38,197 nucleotides of DNA, taken from NCBI GenBank assembly GCA_964540755.1, contig CAZIOB010000093.1:1-38197 (forward strand). The letters run 5' to 3'. A model generated the notes under the pieces. That model was given only the letters and a program-made list of their open reading frames with translations, ran no database searches and was not told the DNA's origin. How positions within the stretch are numbered: the first letter of the stretch is position 1; every line of letters begins with the position of its first letter. Source of the stretch: JAAYJR01 sp964540755 (GTDB taxonomy: Bacteria > Bacteroidota > Bacteroidia > Bacteroidales > Prolixibacteraceae). The position numbers and the translations under genes were made by a program. Positions 16,522 through 25,388 of the stretch are shown one piece after another.

Positions 16522-17743
16522 AGAGAGGACAGACAAATGCTCATTTTGCGGACGCGAAAAAAGTGAGGTCAATCTCCTAATTGCAGGTATTGACGGACAT
16601 ATTTGCGACCGTTGCGCAGAACAGGCTTATTCAATTATACAGGAAGAACTCAAAAAAAACAGCGCTTTTAATCTTGCCGATATTAAACTTCTAAGGCCAA
16701 AACAGATAAAAGAATTTCTTGATCAGTATGTTATCGATCAGGATGAAGCAAAAAAAATCATTTCTGTTGCTGTATATAATCATTACAAAAGACTGTCACA
16801 GCCAATGGATAATGATGAAACCGAAATAGAGAAATCAAATATTATACTTGTAGGCGAGACAGGGACAGGCAAAACACTGCTTGCAAGAACAATAGCCAGG
16901 ATGCTGCATGTTCCTTTTACTATTGTTGATGCAACGATCCTCACAGAAGCAGGCTATGTGGGTGAGGATATTGAAAGTATCCTGACCCGCTTATTACAGG
17001 CAGCTGACTATCATATTGAATCTGCAGAACGCGGAATAGTGTTTGTCGATGAAATTGATAAAATAGCCCGTAAAAGCGACAATCCTTCAATTACCAGGGA
17101 TGTCTCGGGAGAGGGAGTTCAGCAGGGACTGCTAAAGTTACTTGAAGGATCAATAGTTAACGTACCGCCACAGGGTGGCCGTAAACATCCGGAGCAAAAG
17201 CTTATCCCCATAGATACAAAAAATATTCTCTTCATATGTGGCGGCGCTTTTGACGGCATTGAGAGAAAAATTGCCAACCGCTTGAATACTAAAGTTATAG
17301 GATACAGCGCTGCCAGAGAGGTAGATCGTATAGAAAGAGAAAATCTCTTGCAGTATATTGCTCCGCAAGATCTTAAATCTTACGGATTAATCCCTGAAAT
17401 AATAGGTCGCCTTCCTGTCCTTGTACATCTGGATCCTTTGGGAAAAGATACTCTGCGAAGCATTCTTACAGATCCCAAAAATTCAGTCATAAAACAATAT
17501 AAGAAGCTTTTTCAGTTAGATAAAATTGAATTGGAATTTGAAGAAGAAGCCTTACAATATATTGTGGAGAAAGCCATTGAGTTTAAACTCGGGGCACGCG
17601 GATTGCGTTCTATTTGTGAAAGTATCATGAACGATGCCATGTATGAATCTCCCACCAATAAGATAGAACATCTCGTAATAACAAAAGATTATGCCAGGAG
17701 CAAACTGGACAAGACAAGTGTAAGGAGATTAAAAGCAAGTTGA
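16511..17743 (+). CDS. clpX: Clp protease ATP-binding subunit ClpX
   Basis: 410-residue AAA+ unfoldase partner of ClpP. The N-terminal zinc-binding domain has four cysteines (C10, C13, C32, C35). The AAA+ module has Walker A GETGTGKT (115-122), pore loop GYVG (148-151) and Walker B VFVDEID (about 177-183). The C-terminal subdomain is complete (LGARGLRSICE). Length is normal. Its stop codon is 9 bases from the stop of the convergent histidine kinase gene. Confidence 0.97.
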   Translation: MANKERTDKCSFCGREKSEVNLLIAGIDGHICDRCAEQAYSIIQEELKKNSAFNLADIKLLRPKQIKEFLDQYVIDQDEAKKIISVAVYNHYKRLSQPMDNDETEIEKSNIILVGETGTGKTLLARTIARMLHVPFTIVDATILTEAGYVGEDIESILTRLLQAADYHIESAERGIVFVDEIDKIARKSDNPSITRDVSGEGVQQGLLKLLEGSIVNVPPQGGRKHPEQKLIPIDTKNILFICGGAFDGIERKIANRLNTKVIGYSAAREVDRIERENLLQYIAPQDLKSYGLIPEIIGRLPVLVHLDPLGKDTLRSILTDPKNSVIKQYKKLFQLDKIELEFEEEALQYIVEKAIEFKLGARGLRSICESIMNDAMYESPTNKIEHLVITKDYARSKLDKTSVRRLKAS

Positions 17744-17752
17744 CGAATCCCC

Positions 17753-20700
17753 TCAGCCTTCCCAGATGGGTATTTCAATATGGAAAGTTGATCCTTTGTC
17801 CTGTTCCGTTTCATACCAGACATAACCTGAAAAATTTTCAACTATATTTTTTACAATTGCCAGTCCCAGACCCATACCGCCTGATTTTGTGGTAAAGCTG
17901 GGACTGAATAATTTATTCCTCAGGCTTTCGGGAATTCCTGTTCCGTTATCAGAAACCGATATTATGGCATATTCTTCGCGTCTGCTTAAATTAATAATAA
18001 TATTTGGATCCCTGTAATCCGGTATCGCCTGAATACCATTTTTTATCAAATTTATTATTGCACGTGAGAATTGCTCTCTGTCAGCTTTAACCTCCAGGTA
18101 TTCCAGTCCTCCTGTGTGAAACTCTATATTACCCTGATGAGTGTCAAACAGGTCAAGCACTTTTCTAAGTTGGTCTGCCAGTTTAAATACCTGTGTCTTT
18201 GCCATCGGCATTTTGGCAAAATTTGAAAACTCAGTTGCTATATTTGAAAGATTATCTATTTGTTCAATAAGCGTAGAAGACACCCGGTCAAGATACTCAT
18301 TATATTCCTCATCCTTTCCTTTGGCACGCTGTAAATGCTGTATATTCAGCTTCATTGGGGTCAGGGGATTTTTAATTTCATGGGCAATCTGCTTGGCCAT
18401 TTCACGCCAGGCTGACTCGCGTTCCGAGCGTGCAAGAAGTTCAGCGCTTACAGCCAGTTCCTCAACCTTCCTGTTATACTCTCTCACCAGGCTTCCTATT
18501 TCATCATTTCTCTTATATTGTATAGGTTCATTTCGCTTCCCTAACTGCATTTTGCGCAAATTCTCCTGAATCAGCACAAGCGGACGGGTTATCTGATTTG
18601 ATATAAAAATAGCAACGATAATACTGACAAGAAATAATAACACATACAGATTAAGAAAGGCAACAATTATAGTTGAAAGTTCCTGGCTATAACGGTCCTG
18701 ATTAATAAAATAAGGAAGATTTATTGCACCAAGGTAATCACCCCTGTTATTAATTATCGGCCTGTAGGCTGACAAATAGGACATCTTTCCTATCTCCTCA
18801 GGCAAAAGACAACTTATCTGAAAATTATCAAAGATCTGATAATATGCCTGAGTATTCATCATCGGGGATATCAATCCGCGATTATATACCTCACTACGTG
18901 AAGAAGCGATTAACCTGCCATCTGTTCCATAAATGTTGATATCTGTATTGAACATATTGGAAAGTTTAATAAGCTCCCTGTTAAGCCAATCAACCATTTC
19001 AACATCAATCTTATCGACATCTTCCAGGCTCAGATCTAATTCTTCGGAAATAGATGTCATCTTCTCATTTAAATCATTCCTGTGATTTTCCTTATATTCC
19101 TTAACATTATACCAGACAGTGGCTATTGCTACCATTAAAAGTGAAACAAAAACTATAGAAATTATAACAGCCTGTATCTTAAACTTGAGATCAAAATTGA
19201 CGCTTTGTCTCCTTATAGACTGATTTATTATTAAAATAAGAATTAATACCGACAATAGATAAAAAACAAACAGATATGGGAAAGATATAAGATAATCGAC
19301 AAATGTAAACAGTTCTCTTGATACAATTACATAATTATCTTCACGGGTATGATAAAAAAGATGTTCCATTCCGTCCCATAAAAGATATTCAAATTCTTTA
19401 TCTGTTACCGGGTATGAATGCACATAAAAATTATAATTGTAATCACCATGTTTATCAGTAAGTTCTCCTCCATAATATTTGGCATAATCAAACTTTTTAT
19501 AATTCTCTGTTTTAGCCATTGATTTATCAATAAGCAGTTCGGGAAATCCTATCCCCTCAAAAAGTAAATCGGAATTTAACTCTATAAAAATAGAAACGCC
19601 TCTTGATTCTGCGGAAAGGGGATAATGAAGCCATCCGGTATAAGATATACGACCGTTCATATTATCCATAAAATAAAAGTTTGTTCCTTCTATCTTAATT
19701 CCCTGGGCCTCTATCATGTCTTCAAAAAAATCTATGCAGGGTGCCATCCTTTTTTCCATTTCTATAAAAAGACTGTCAGATCCGGAACAAACAAAGAATC
19801 TGACATCATAACGCCTAAAATAGCCGCTGAAGTAGGTTTGCTCAATATAATCTATAAGCCCCTCATCTTCAATCAATAAACGAGGAATGACCGAATCAGT
19901 GCGAATCTGGTTCTGAATCTCAACCAAAAATACATCAGCTGCGGGATCACGTTCAGCAACAAGACTAATAGCCATTGACCTTTGCATCTCTCTCTGTTTT
20001 GAAGCTGTAGTATTATAAAAGACTACAAGAGAATAGAGGGAAGCTGCCGAAACGAATATTATCAGATAACTTAATGTAAATTTCTGAAGATAATTTTTGC
20101 TGAACAATAAAGCCAAAAAAATTGCAACTAAAAATAATGACAGCGCTTCGATATATATCCTGCCTATTGATATGTATTGCATCATAGCCAGGAATAGCGA
20201 TATCCCTGATACTACAACAATAAGTTCGCCAGGTTTAAAATCATTTTTTGAGCTATCAACAATTTTAACCGTAAAGAACAGAACCGTCAATAATAATAAT
20301 CCAACTGAAAAAATAGCCAGCCCGCTTTGCGCACTAACGTCAATAATCCGGTTAAGAGAGAAAGAGACAGTACTGTTGAAGATAAGTTCTCTTATATAAT
20401 AATGTACTAAAAGATACAGACTACCTGAAAAAAGAAGAAATAATAAAATAATATTTTTCCCTGACAGAAATGAATCCTTTTTAATCCAGTCCAGATCAAG
20501 ATCCTTCCCGAAATTATAAATCCAGAAAAGGAAAAACATCGACAACAAAAAGAAATCACCCAGAGAAGGTAACCAGTCACTCAAAGCAAATATAGAGGGA
20601 CTAAAAAAATCAAGCAGAAAAAATACCTTTGGTATCTGAAATATCAAATGAAGCCAATATGTAAGAAATAATGCTATAGCCAGGAAAAAGAGCCTGAGAA

Positions 20701-21415
20701 AAAACGGGGTATCAGTTTCAATAAACCACCGGCGAAAATAAAGCAGAAGAATAAGCAGTCCTACAAAATAGATTAATCCGGGAATATATAACTGATTTGT
20801 AGTACAAAAATAATTACCTACAGGCTGGACAGAAAAAAGGTAATTGCCGGTTATACTGTAAACGGGATAAGTATCTTCACTCTCCTCTTCAATAATCTTA
20901 AATTCGTCAGGAAGATCATATTCCTTTGAAAAAACATTCTTCAGATATTTATTCTCATAACTGTAGCTATGCTTTAAAAGATGCAGGCCATAAATATGAT
21001 AGTCGCTTTGTATCAGCTCCCTCGCTAAATAATAACCGTTAGGCATTTGTATCACCCCGTCTTCATGTAATAATATATCCTGATTTTTATAGAAGGATAT
21101 CGAACGGTCAGACCAATAATATAAATCATCATCCTTATAGACCAAAATGCCGAAATCATTCTTCTCAAGCCATTTTATATCTTTACTGACATAATCATGA
21201 AAATTATCTTCAAAATCATCACTCTTAACAATTGAAGCCAGATGGCTCAGATAACCTGTAAGTTCTTTTTCATTTTCCTGCAACTGCTCCCTGAAATCAT
21301 TGATCAATTGAGTTTCAGGATGTTTTTTAAACAGACTGTTCTCAATAATTGCTGCAGTGATAAAGAAGCTGATGGCAATAATAAGGTAACTATATTTATT
21401 TAATTTGAATAACAT
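17753..21415 (-). CDS. Large NtrY-like membrane sensor histidine kinase
   Basis: About 1220 residues. The frame extends to a TTG at 21493, but the ATG at 21415 gives a normal N-terminal signal anchor. About 12 hydrophobic segments are visible: one N-terminal, an extracytoplasmic stretch (about 30-205), a block of roughly eight segments (about 210-465), another extracytoplasmic region (about 475-705), two more segments, a third sensor region (about 770-915), and a last segment leading into HAMP (about 932-984). The kinase core is complete: H-box AHEIKNP with His1012, N-box (Asn1126), G1 DNGTGIP (1156-1162) and G2 GGMGLGLAI. The signal is unknown and no response regulator is adjacent, so it is an orphan here. 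Three separate sensor regions are unusual. Confidence 0.88.
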   Translation of the reverse strand: MLFKLNKYSYLIIAISFFITAAIIENSLFKKHPETQLINDFREQLQENEKELTGYLSHLASIVKSDDFEDNFHDYVSKDIKWLEKNDFGILVYKDDDLYYWSDRSISFYKNQDILLHEDGVIQMPNGYYLARELIQSDYHIYGLHLLKHSYSYENKYLKNVFSKEYDLPDEFKIIEEESEDTYPVYSITGNYLFSVQPVGNYFCTTNQLYIPGLIYFVGLLILLLYFRRWFIETDTPFFLRLFFLAIALFLTYWLHLIFQIPKVFFLLDFFSPSIFALSDWLPSLGDFFLLSMFFLFWIYNFGKDLDLDWIKKDSFLSGKNIILLFLLFSGSLYLLVHYYIRELIFNSTVSFSLNRIIDVSAQSGLAIFSVGLLLLTVLFFTVKIVDSSKNDFKPGELIVVVSGISLFLAMMQYISIGRIYIEALSLFLVAIFLALLFSKNYLQKFTLSYLIIFVSAASLYSLVVFYNTTASKQREMQRSMAISLVAERDPAADVFLVEIQNQIRTDSVIPRLLIEDEGLIDYIEQTYFSGYFRRYDVRFFVCSGSDSLFIEMEKRMAPCIDFFEDMIEAQGIKIEGTNFYFMDNMNGRISYTGWLHYPLSAESRGVSIFIELNSDLLFEGIGFPELLIDKSMAKTENYKKFDYAKYYGGELTDKHGDYNYNFYVHSYPVTDKEFEYLLWDGMEHLFYHTREDNYVIVSRELFTFVDYLISFPYLFVFYLLSVLILILIINQSIRRQSVNFDLKFKIQAVIISIVFVSLLMVAIATVWYNVKEYKENHRNDLNEKMTSISEELDLSLEDVDKIDVEMVDWLNRELIKLSNMFNTDINIYGTDGRLIASSRSEVYNRGLISPMMNTQAYYQIFDNFQISCLLPEEIGKMSYLSAYRPIINNRGDYLGAINLPYFINQDRYSQELSTIIVAFLNLYVLLFLVSIIVAIFISNQITRPLVLIQENLRKMQLGKRNEPIQYKRNDEIGSLVREYNRKVEELAVSAELLARSERESAWREMAKQIAHEIKNPLTPMKLNIQHLQRAKGKDEEYNEYLDRVSSTLIEQIDNLSNIATEFSNFAKMPMAKTQVFKLADQLRKVLDLFDTHQGNIEFHTGGLEYLEVKADREQFSRAIINLIKNGIQAIPDYRDPNIIINLSRREEYAIISVSDNGTGIPESLRNKLFSPSFTTKSGGMGLGLAIVKNIVENFSGYVWYETEQDKGSTFHIEIPIWEG

Positions 21416-21636
21416 TCTATAAAAATTAAGGAACCCCGTTTCGCAAAAATTTCTACTAAAATTATTTATCTGCCTGTAGCTATAATCTAACAACGCTGAT
21501 ATTAATTCCGCTTTGTAAAAATATTTTCCTTTTTAAAATTAGCATATTCTGATCACTATATATTACTCCATTTTGTATCAAATATTCTTTAAACTAATAT
21601 CAAACAACATAGTATTAACTCCTAAAGACAAAACAT

Positions 21637-22110
21637 CTAATCATTATGATAGGGTTCGCCCCTGATAATTGAAAATGCCCTGTAAATTTGTTCTACGCAC
21701 AAAAGTCGAGCCAATTGATGTGAAAAAGTCATTTTGGAAAGAGAAATTACAGATACCGCCTTTTGTTTAACCTCATCTGAAAATCCATACGGGCCTCCGA
21801 TCACAAAAATCAATTCCTTTAAACCATGTATCATCTTTTGTTCAATAAATCCAGCGAATTCCCGCGAAGAATAATTTTTCCCATATTCGTCGAACAAATG
21901 TAATTCTTTTTCCGCACCCATTTTTGAAAGTATCTTTTCTCCTTCCAATATCTTTCGCTGGTCTGCTACTATATTTTTTGTTTTTTTCAGATCAGGGATT
22001 TCGATTATTTTAAAGTCGCAATAATGCGCCAATCGCCGCGAATACAGGTTAATACCTTCTTTTATGAATTTTTGGTCAGTTTTCCCTATAACCAATATAG
22101 TTATCTTCAT
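21637..22110 (-). CDS. rlmH: 23S rRNA (pseudouridine1915-N3)-methyltransferase RlmH
   Basis: 157-residue SPOUT-class methyltransferase that modifies 23S rRNA helix 69 in assembled 70S ribosomes. The C-terminal knot sequence is typical: FVIGGPYGFSDEV, LSKMTFSHQLARLLCVEQIYRAFSI and the ending GEPYHND. Length matches the family exactly. It is transcribed leftward and divergently from the DUF4783 gene. Confidence 0.97.
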   Translation of the reverse strand: MKITILVIGKTDQKFIKEGINLYSRRLAHYCDFKIIEIPDLKKTKNIVADQRKILEGEKILSKMGAEKELHLFDEYGKNYSSREFAGFIEQKMIHGLKELIFVIGGPYGFSDEVKQKAVSVISLSKMTFSHQLARLLCVEQIYRAFSIIRGEPYHND

Positions 22111-22164
22111 TCTGTGAAATGAATTATTATTTTATAATTTTACACTAAATTAAGAGGTTGAATA

Positions 22165-22172
22165 TATTTTTG
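22165..22172 (+). promoter_or_regulatory. -7 box for the DUF4783-yihY pair
   Basis: TATTTTTG matches TAnnTTTG. It places the transcript start near 22179, giving a normal leader for the ATG at 22222 but only about 12 nt for the ATG at 22192. Confidence 0.55.
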
Positions 22173-22221
22173 CATAGTTTTTGCTATAAATATGGGAATT
22201 GAATGTCTGAAAATAATAAAT

Positions 22222-22623
22222 ATGCAATTAATAAAGAAATCATCTTTTTTGATAATTCTTTTTGCAGGACTGATAAATAGTCCGCTAACTGTAAAAGGCC
22301 AGGTATCCGATGATATTATTTTAAGCCTGAAATCGGGGAATGCAAAAATCCTTTCTGATTATTTCAATCAGAATGTTGAATTGGTTCTGCCTGAAAGCGA
22401 TAATGTTTATAGTAAAGCCCAGGCTCAGCAAATTGTCGGAGATTTTTTCAATTCATATTCACCTGTAAGTTTCACGGTTATCCATAAGGGGGGAAAAGAT
22501 GGCGCCAAATATGTAATTGGGAAACTTGGAACAAAAGAAGGTAACTTCAGGGTTTATTTTTTACTAAAACAGAGTCAGGGTAAAGATTATATCCATCAAC
22601 TCAGAATAGAAAAACAGGAATGA
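22222..22623 (+). CDS. Exported DUF4783-family protein
   Basis: 133 residues from the preferred ATG at 22222 (MQLIKKSS), which gives a compact signal peptide ending near KGQ; the in-frame ATG at 22192 would add ten residues before it. The mature part resembles the small NTF2-like fold of DUF4783, a Bacteroidota family of unknown function: a KSGNAKILSDYF helix followed by strands with ELVLPE, FFNSYSPVSF and a final FLLKQ strand. It overlaps the next gene by 4 bases (ATGA), indicating translational coupling with the YihY protein. No catalytic residues stand out. Confidence 0.8.
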   Translation: MQLIKKSSFLIILFAGLINSPLTVKGQVSDDIILSLKSGNAKILSDYFNQNVELVLPESDNVYSKAQAQQIVGDFFNSYSPVSFTVIHKGGKDGAKYVIGKLGTKEGNFRVYFLLKQSQGKDYIHQLRIEKQE

Positions 22624-23588
22624 CCCTTATGAAAAAGGTTTTGCTAAATCAGGGCTGGTATAAAAAAAAAATAGAAAAGGCTATCGAAAAGGCAGAACAT
22701 ATTTCTTTACCATTTTTTGATGGTATTCCGATATATAATGTAGCTCTCTTCTTTTGGCGCAGTATAGTAAATGGTTCTATTACCACCCGGGCCTCCGCAA
22801 TTGCTTTTTCATTTTTCATGGCATTTTTCCCGGCAGTACTGTTTTTGTTCACCCTGATACCTTATATACCAATTGAAAATTTCCAGGCTGAACTTTTTCA
22901 TCTTATTCAGGAAATTTTACCACCCGGCACTTTCTCAACAGTTGAAGAGACTGTAGAAGATATAATTACAAGGCCAAGAGGAGGGCTGCTCTCTTTAGGT
23001 TTTTTAATGGCGCTGATCTTTTCAACAAACGGGCTTGTCTCTATGATGAGCGCCTTTGATGCAACGATCCACAGCATCCACCGCAGGTCATGGATAAGCC
23101 AGTGGCTTACAGCCATATTTTTACTTGTAATACTTTCCGTATTACTCACCCTGGCAATTACTTTGCTTATAGCCGGACAAACAGCTATAAATTATCTTCA
23201 GGAACATCATATACTTCGTGACAACTTTACGGTTTTCCTGCTGACATTCGGAAAGTGGGTAATTATTGTTTTTCTTTTTTTCTTCGCCTATTCCTTCCTG
23301 TATTACATGGCTCCGGCAAAAAAAACAAAATGGCGTTTTATCTCGGCAGGAGGAAGTCTGGCCACCATCTTAAGTATTATAGCGATAATCGGTTTTGCCT
23401 TTTATATTAATAACTTCAGCCAGTATAACAAGCTTTATGGTTCAATAGGCACTCTGCTGATAATTCTTTTCCTCACATATATTATGTCTCTCATTCTTTT
23501 AGTGGGATTCGAACTGAATGCAAGCATTTACCAGGCACATGCCGAAAAGGAAGAGAACGGAGAAGAAAATATTCCGTCAATACAATAA
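22620..23588 (+). CDS. YihY/virulence factor BrkB family membrane protein
   Basis: 322-residue inner-membrane protein with about six transmembrane segments. Typical family features include TTRASAIAFSFFMAFFPAVLFLF near residue 56 (given here as the segment TRASAIAFSFF), FSTNGLVSMMSAFD and a final LVGFELNASIYQAH. The family was once misnamed ribonuclease BN; its real function is unsettled, with export or lipid-related roles proposed. The start ATG overlaps the previous stop; a second Met four codons in is also possible. It converges with the rhomboid genes. Confidence 0.9.
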   Translation: MTLMKKVLLNQGWYKKKIEKAIEKAEHISLPFFDGIPIYNVALFFWRSIVNGSITTRASAIAFSFFMAFFPAVLFLFTLIPYIPIENFQAELFHLIQEILPPGTFSTVEETVEDIITRPRGGLLSLGFLMALIFSTNGLVSMMSAFDATIHSIHRRSWISQWLTAIFLLVILSVLLTLAITLLIAGQTAINYLQEHHILRDNFTVFLLTFGKWVIIVFLFFFAYSFLYYMAPAKKTKWRFISAGGSLATILSIIAIIGFAFYINNFSQYNKLYGSIGTLLIILFLTYIMSLILLVGFELNASIYQAHAEKEENGEENIPSIQ

Positions 23589-23625
23589 AATTTCACCGGC
23601 AGGAAATCTATCTTACGTTTCTCTC

Positions 23626-24504
23626 TTAGTTTTTTCCTTGTTTAAAAAGTATCTCCTTCTCTTTTTTTGTAAGACTCTCATATCCTGACTCAGCAATTTT
23701 GTCAAGTATCCGGTTGATCTCTTCCTGTTGAATGTTTTTCTGACGATTATATTCGTAATCATCTCTTGGAGGAGATTGAGATTGTTTAAAAGAAACTTTC
23801 ATCTTTTGTCCGTTGTTAAAAAACTTTTTTACTTTATCACCCATGCTGATCAGCCATGATCCTAAATCCTTTCCCCTGCGAAGCTCGTATATATAGAACC
23901 AACCCCATGCAGCACCACCCAGATGTGCAACATTTCCACCGGGATTCGATGCTGATATGCCTATAACGGACAGAACCACATAAAAGACAGCGACGTACTT
24001 TAAGGGAAACCTGCCTATAAAAAACAGATGTATTTCACGATCAGGGTCATAAAATGCAGTTGCTGTCAATATAGCCATTACCGATGCTGAAGCTCCCAGC
24101 AAGAAGCCCCTAACACCGGTAAAAGCAGGGAATATATTAAAAGCAGCTACATATAAAAAAGCTCCGCTGATTCCACCTAACAAATAAACCGCCCATAGTT
24201 TATCTCCTTCGAAATGATAAAGGAATAATTTTCCAAACCAATATAACCCGAGTATATTAAAAAGCAAATGCAAAAATCCTGCATGCAGGAACATATAACT
24301 TACAGGAGTCCATGGCCTGCCCGCCAGCAAAGTTAAATCGGACGGCACCATCAGCCATTCAACGGCATTAAAATTTTGGCCCGCCAGGTAAAAAATAACT
24401 CCCATTATCTTAATAAGCAGAAAAACAGCCAGATTAATGTATATCAACCTGGTCAGAGCAGAACCTTCTTTAAATGTTCTTTTGATTTCATTAAAAATAT
24501 CCAC
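23626..24504 (-). CDS. Rhomboid family intramembrane serine protease (second of a pair)
   Basis: 292 residues. The rhomboid core has the HAGFLHLLFN motif, catalytic Ser in GASAS and the partner His in NVAHLGG, so it looks catalytically complete. A hydrophilic C-terminal tail of about 85 residues follows, Lys/Gln-rich and ending in a helical segment (YESLTKKEKEILFKQGK). Its start codon overlaps the stop of the upstream rhomboid gene by one base, so the two are translationally coupled. The substrate is unknown. Confidence 0.9.
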   Translation of the reverse strand: MDIFNEIKRTFKEGSALTRLIYINLAVFLLIKIMGVIFYLAGQNFNAVEWLMVPSDLTLLAGRPWTPVSYMFLHAGFLHLLFNILGLYWFGKLFLYHFEGDKLWAVYLLGGISGAFLYVAAFNIFPAFTGVRGFLLGASASVMAILTATAFYDPDREIHLFFIGRFPLKYVAVFYVVLSVIGISASNPGGNVAHLGGAAWGWFYIYELRRGKDLGSWLISMGDKVKKFFNNGQKMKVSFKQSQSPPRDDYEYNRQKNIQQEEINRILDKIAESGYESLTKKEKEILFKQGKN

Positions 24505-25316
24505 TAATAAAAATGCTTTGTTCTTTTATTCCAGTATTTAATTAACAGATACCCAAATAGCATGCCACCAAGATGAGCAAAATGAGCTACGTTGCTTCCC
24601 GGTTGGGAAAATCCAAGATAAAGCTCGAGTAATCCATATCCTATTACGAAATATTTAGCTTTAATAGGAATAGGAGGGAAAAGCAACATTAACTGTGTAT
24701 TTGGAAACAATACGCCAAAAGCAAGCAGTACACCAAAAACTGCTCCGGAAGCGCCTACCGTTGGAATATCCATTTTCATTTGAAGTATCCTCTCCATAAG
24801 CCTTCTGCCCTCCCCTGTGTATGAGGAACTGTCAGGATTGTCATACCAGTTATTAATAAAATCGCGTACCTGTAGTGACGCATTTGACAGATGTCTGTTA
24901 ACAAACTGCTCAAGTACCTCAGGAGAAGGCGTATTATTGAATGCTTCAACTGTATTTTGCATGGAAGATATCTCGAGATAATTCACAAACGTATGCAGAG
25001 CCACAGCCCCCAGTCCTGTAACGAAATAATAAATCAGGAATCTTCTTGATCCCCATACGCTTTCAAGTACCCGGCCAAACATCCAAAGGGCAAACATATT
25101 AAAGAAAAGATGGCCGAGCCCTCCATGCATAAACATATGAGTTATAACCTGGTGAAGCATGAACTTATCTGATCCGGGGTAATGCATTCCAAAATACTCT
25201 ACGAGGTCAATCCCCCTGCCATGCAGAACCCAGGTAGCCAATAACAAGAGCACATTAATAATGATCAGGTTTTTTACAACCGGTGGAATATTATTTGCTA
25301 TGGGTCTATAATTCAT
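24504..25316 (-). CDS. Rhomboid family intramembrane serine protease (first of a pair)
   Basis: 270 residues with six or so membrane segments. The catalytic Ser lies in GASGAVFG and the His in NVAHFAHLGG; the upstream HGGLGHLFFN motif is present. A hydrophilic loop of about 60 residues (roughly 115-175) is inserted before the catalytic-Ser helix, longer than in a minimal rhomboid. It lies downstream of mutL on the same strand with a 72-base gap and overlaps the second rhomboid by one base. Confidence 0.92.
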   Translation of the reverse strand: MNYRPIANNIPPVVKNLIIINVLLLLATWVLHGRGIDLVEYFGMHYPGSDKFMLHQVITHMFMHGGLGHLFFNMFALWMFGRVLESVWGSRRFLIYYFVTGLGAVALHTFVNYLEISSMQNTVEAFNNTPSPEVLEQFVNRHLSNASLQVRDFINNWYDNPDSSSYTGEGRRLMERILQMKMDIPTVGASGAVFGVLLAFGVLFPNTQLMLLFPPIPIKAKYFVIGYGLLELYLGFSQPGSNVAHFAHLGGMLFGYLLIKYWNKRTKHFY

Positions 25317-25388
25317 TTCTTTTAATTTAGTTCTGATAACAGCAATTGCCGGACCAATTGGGAAAAACTACAAAATAACGACATAATG

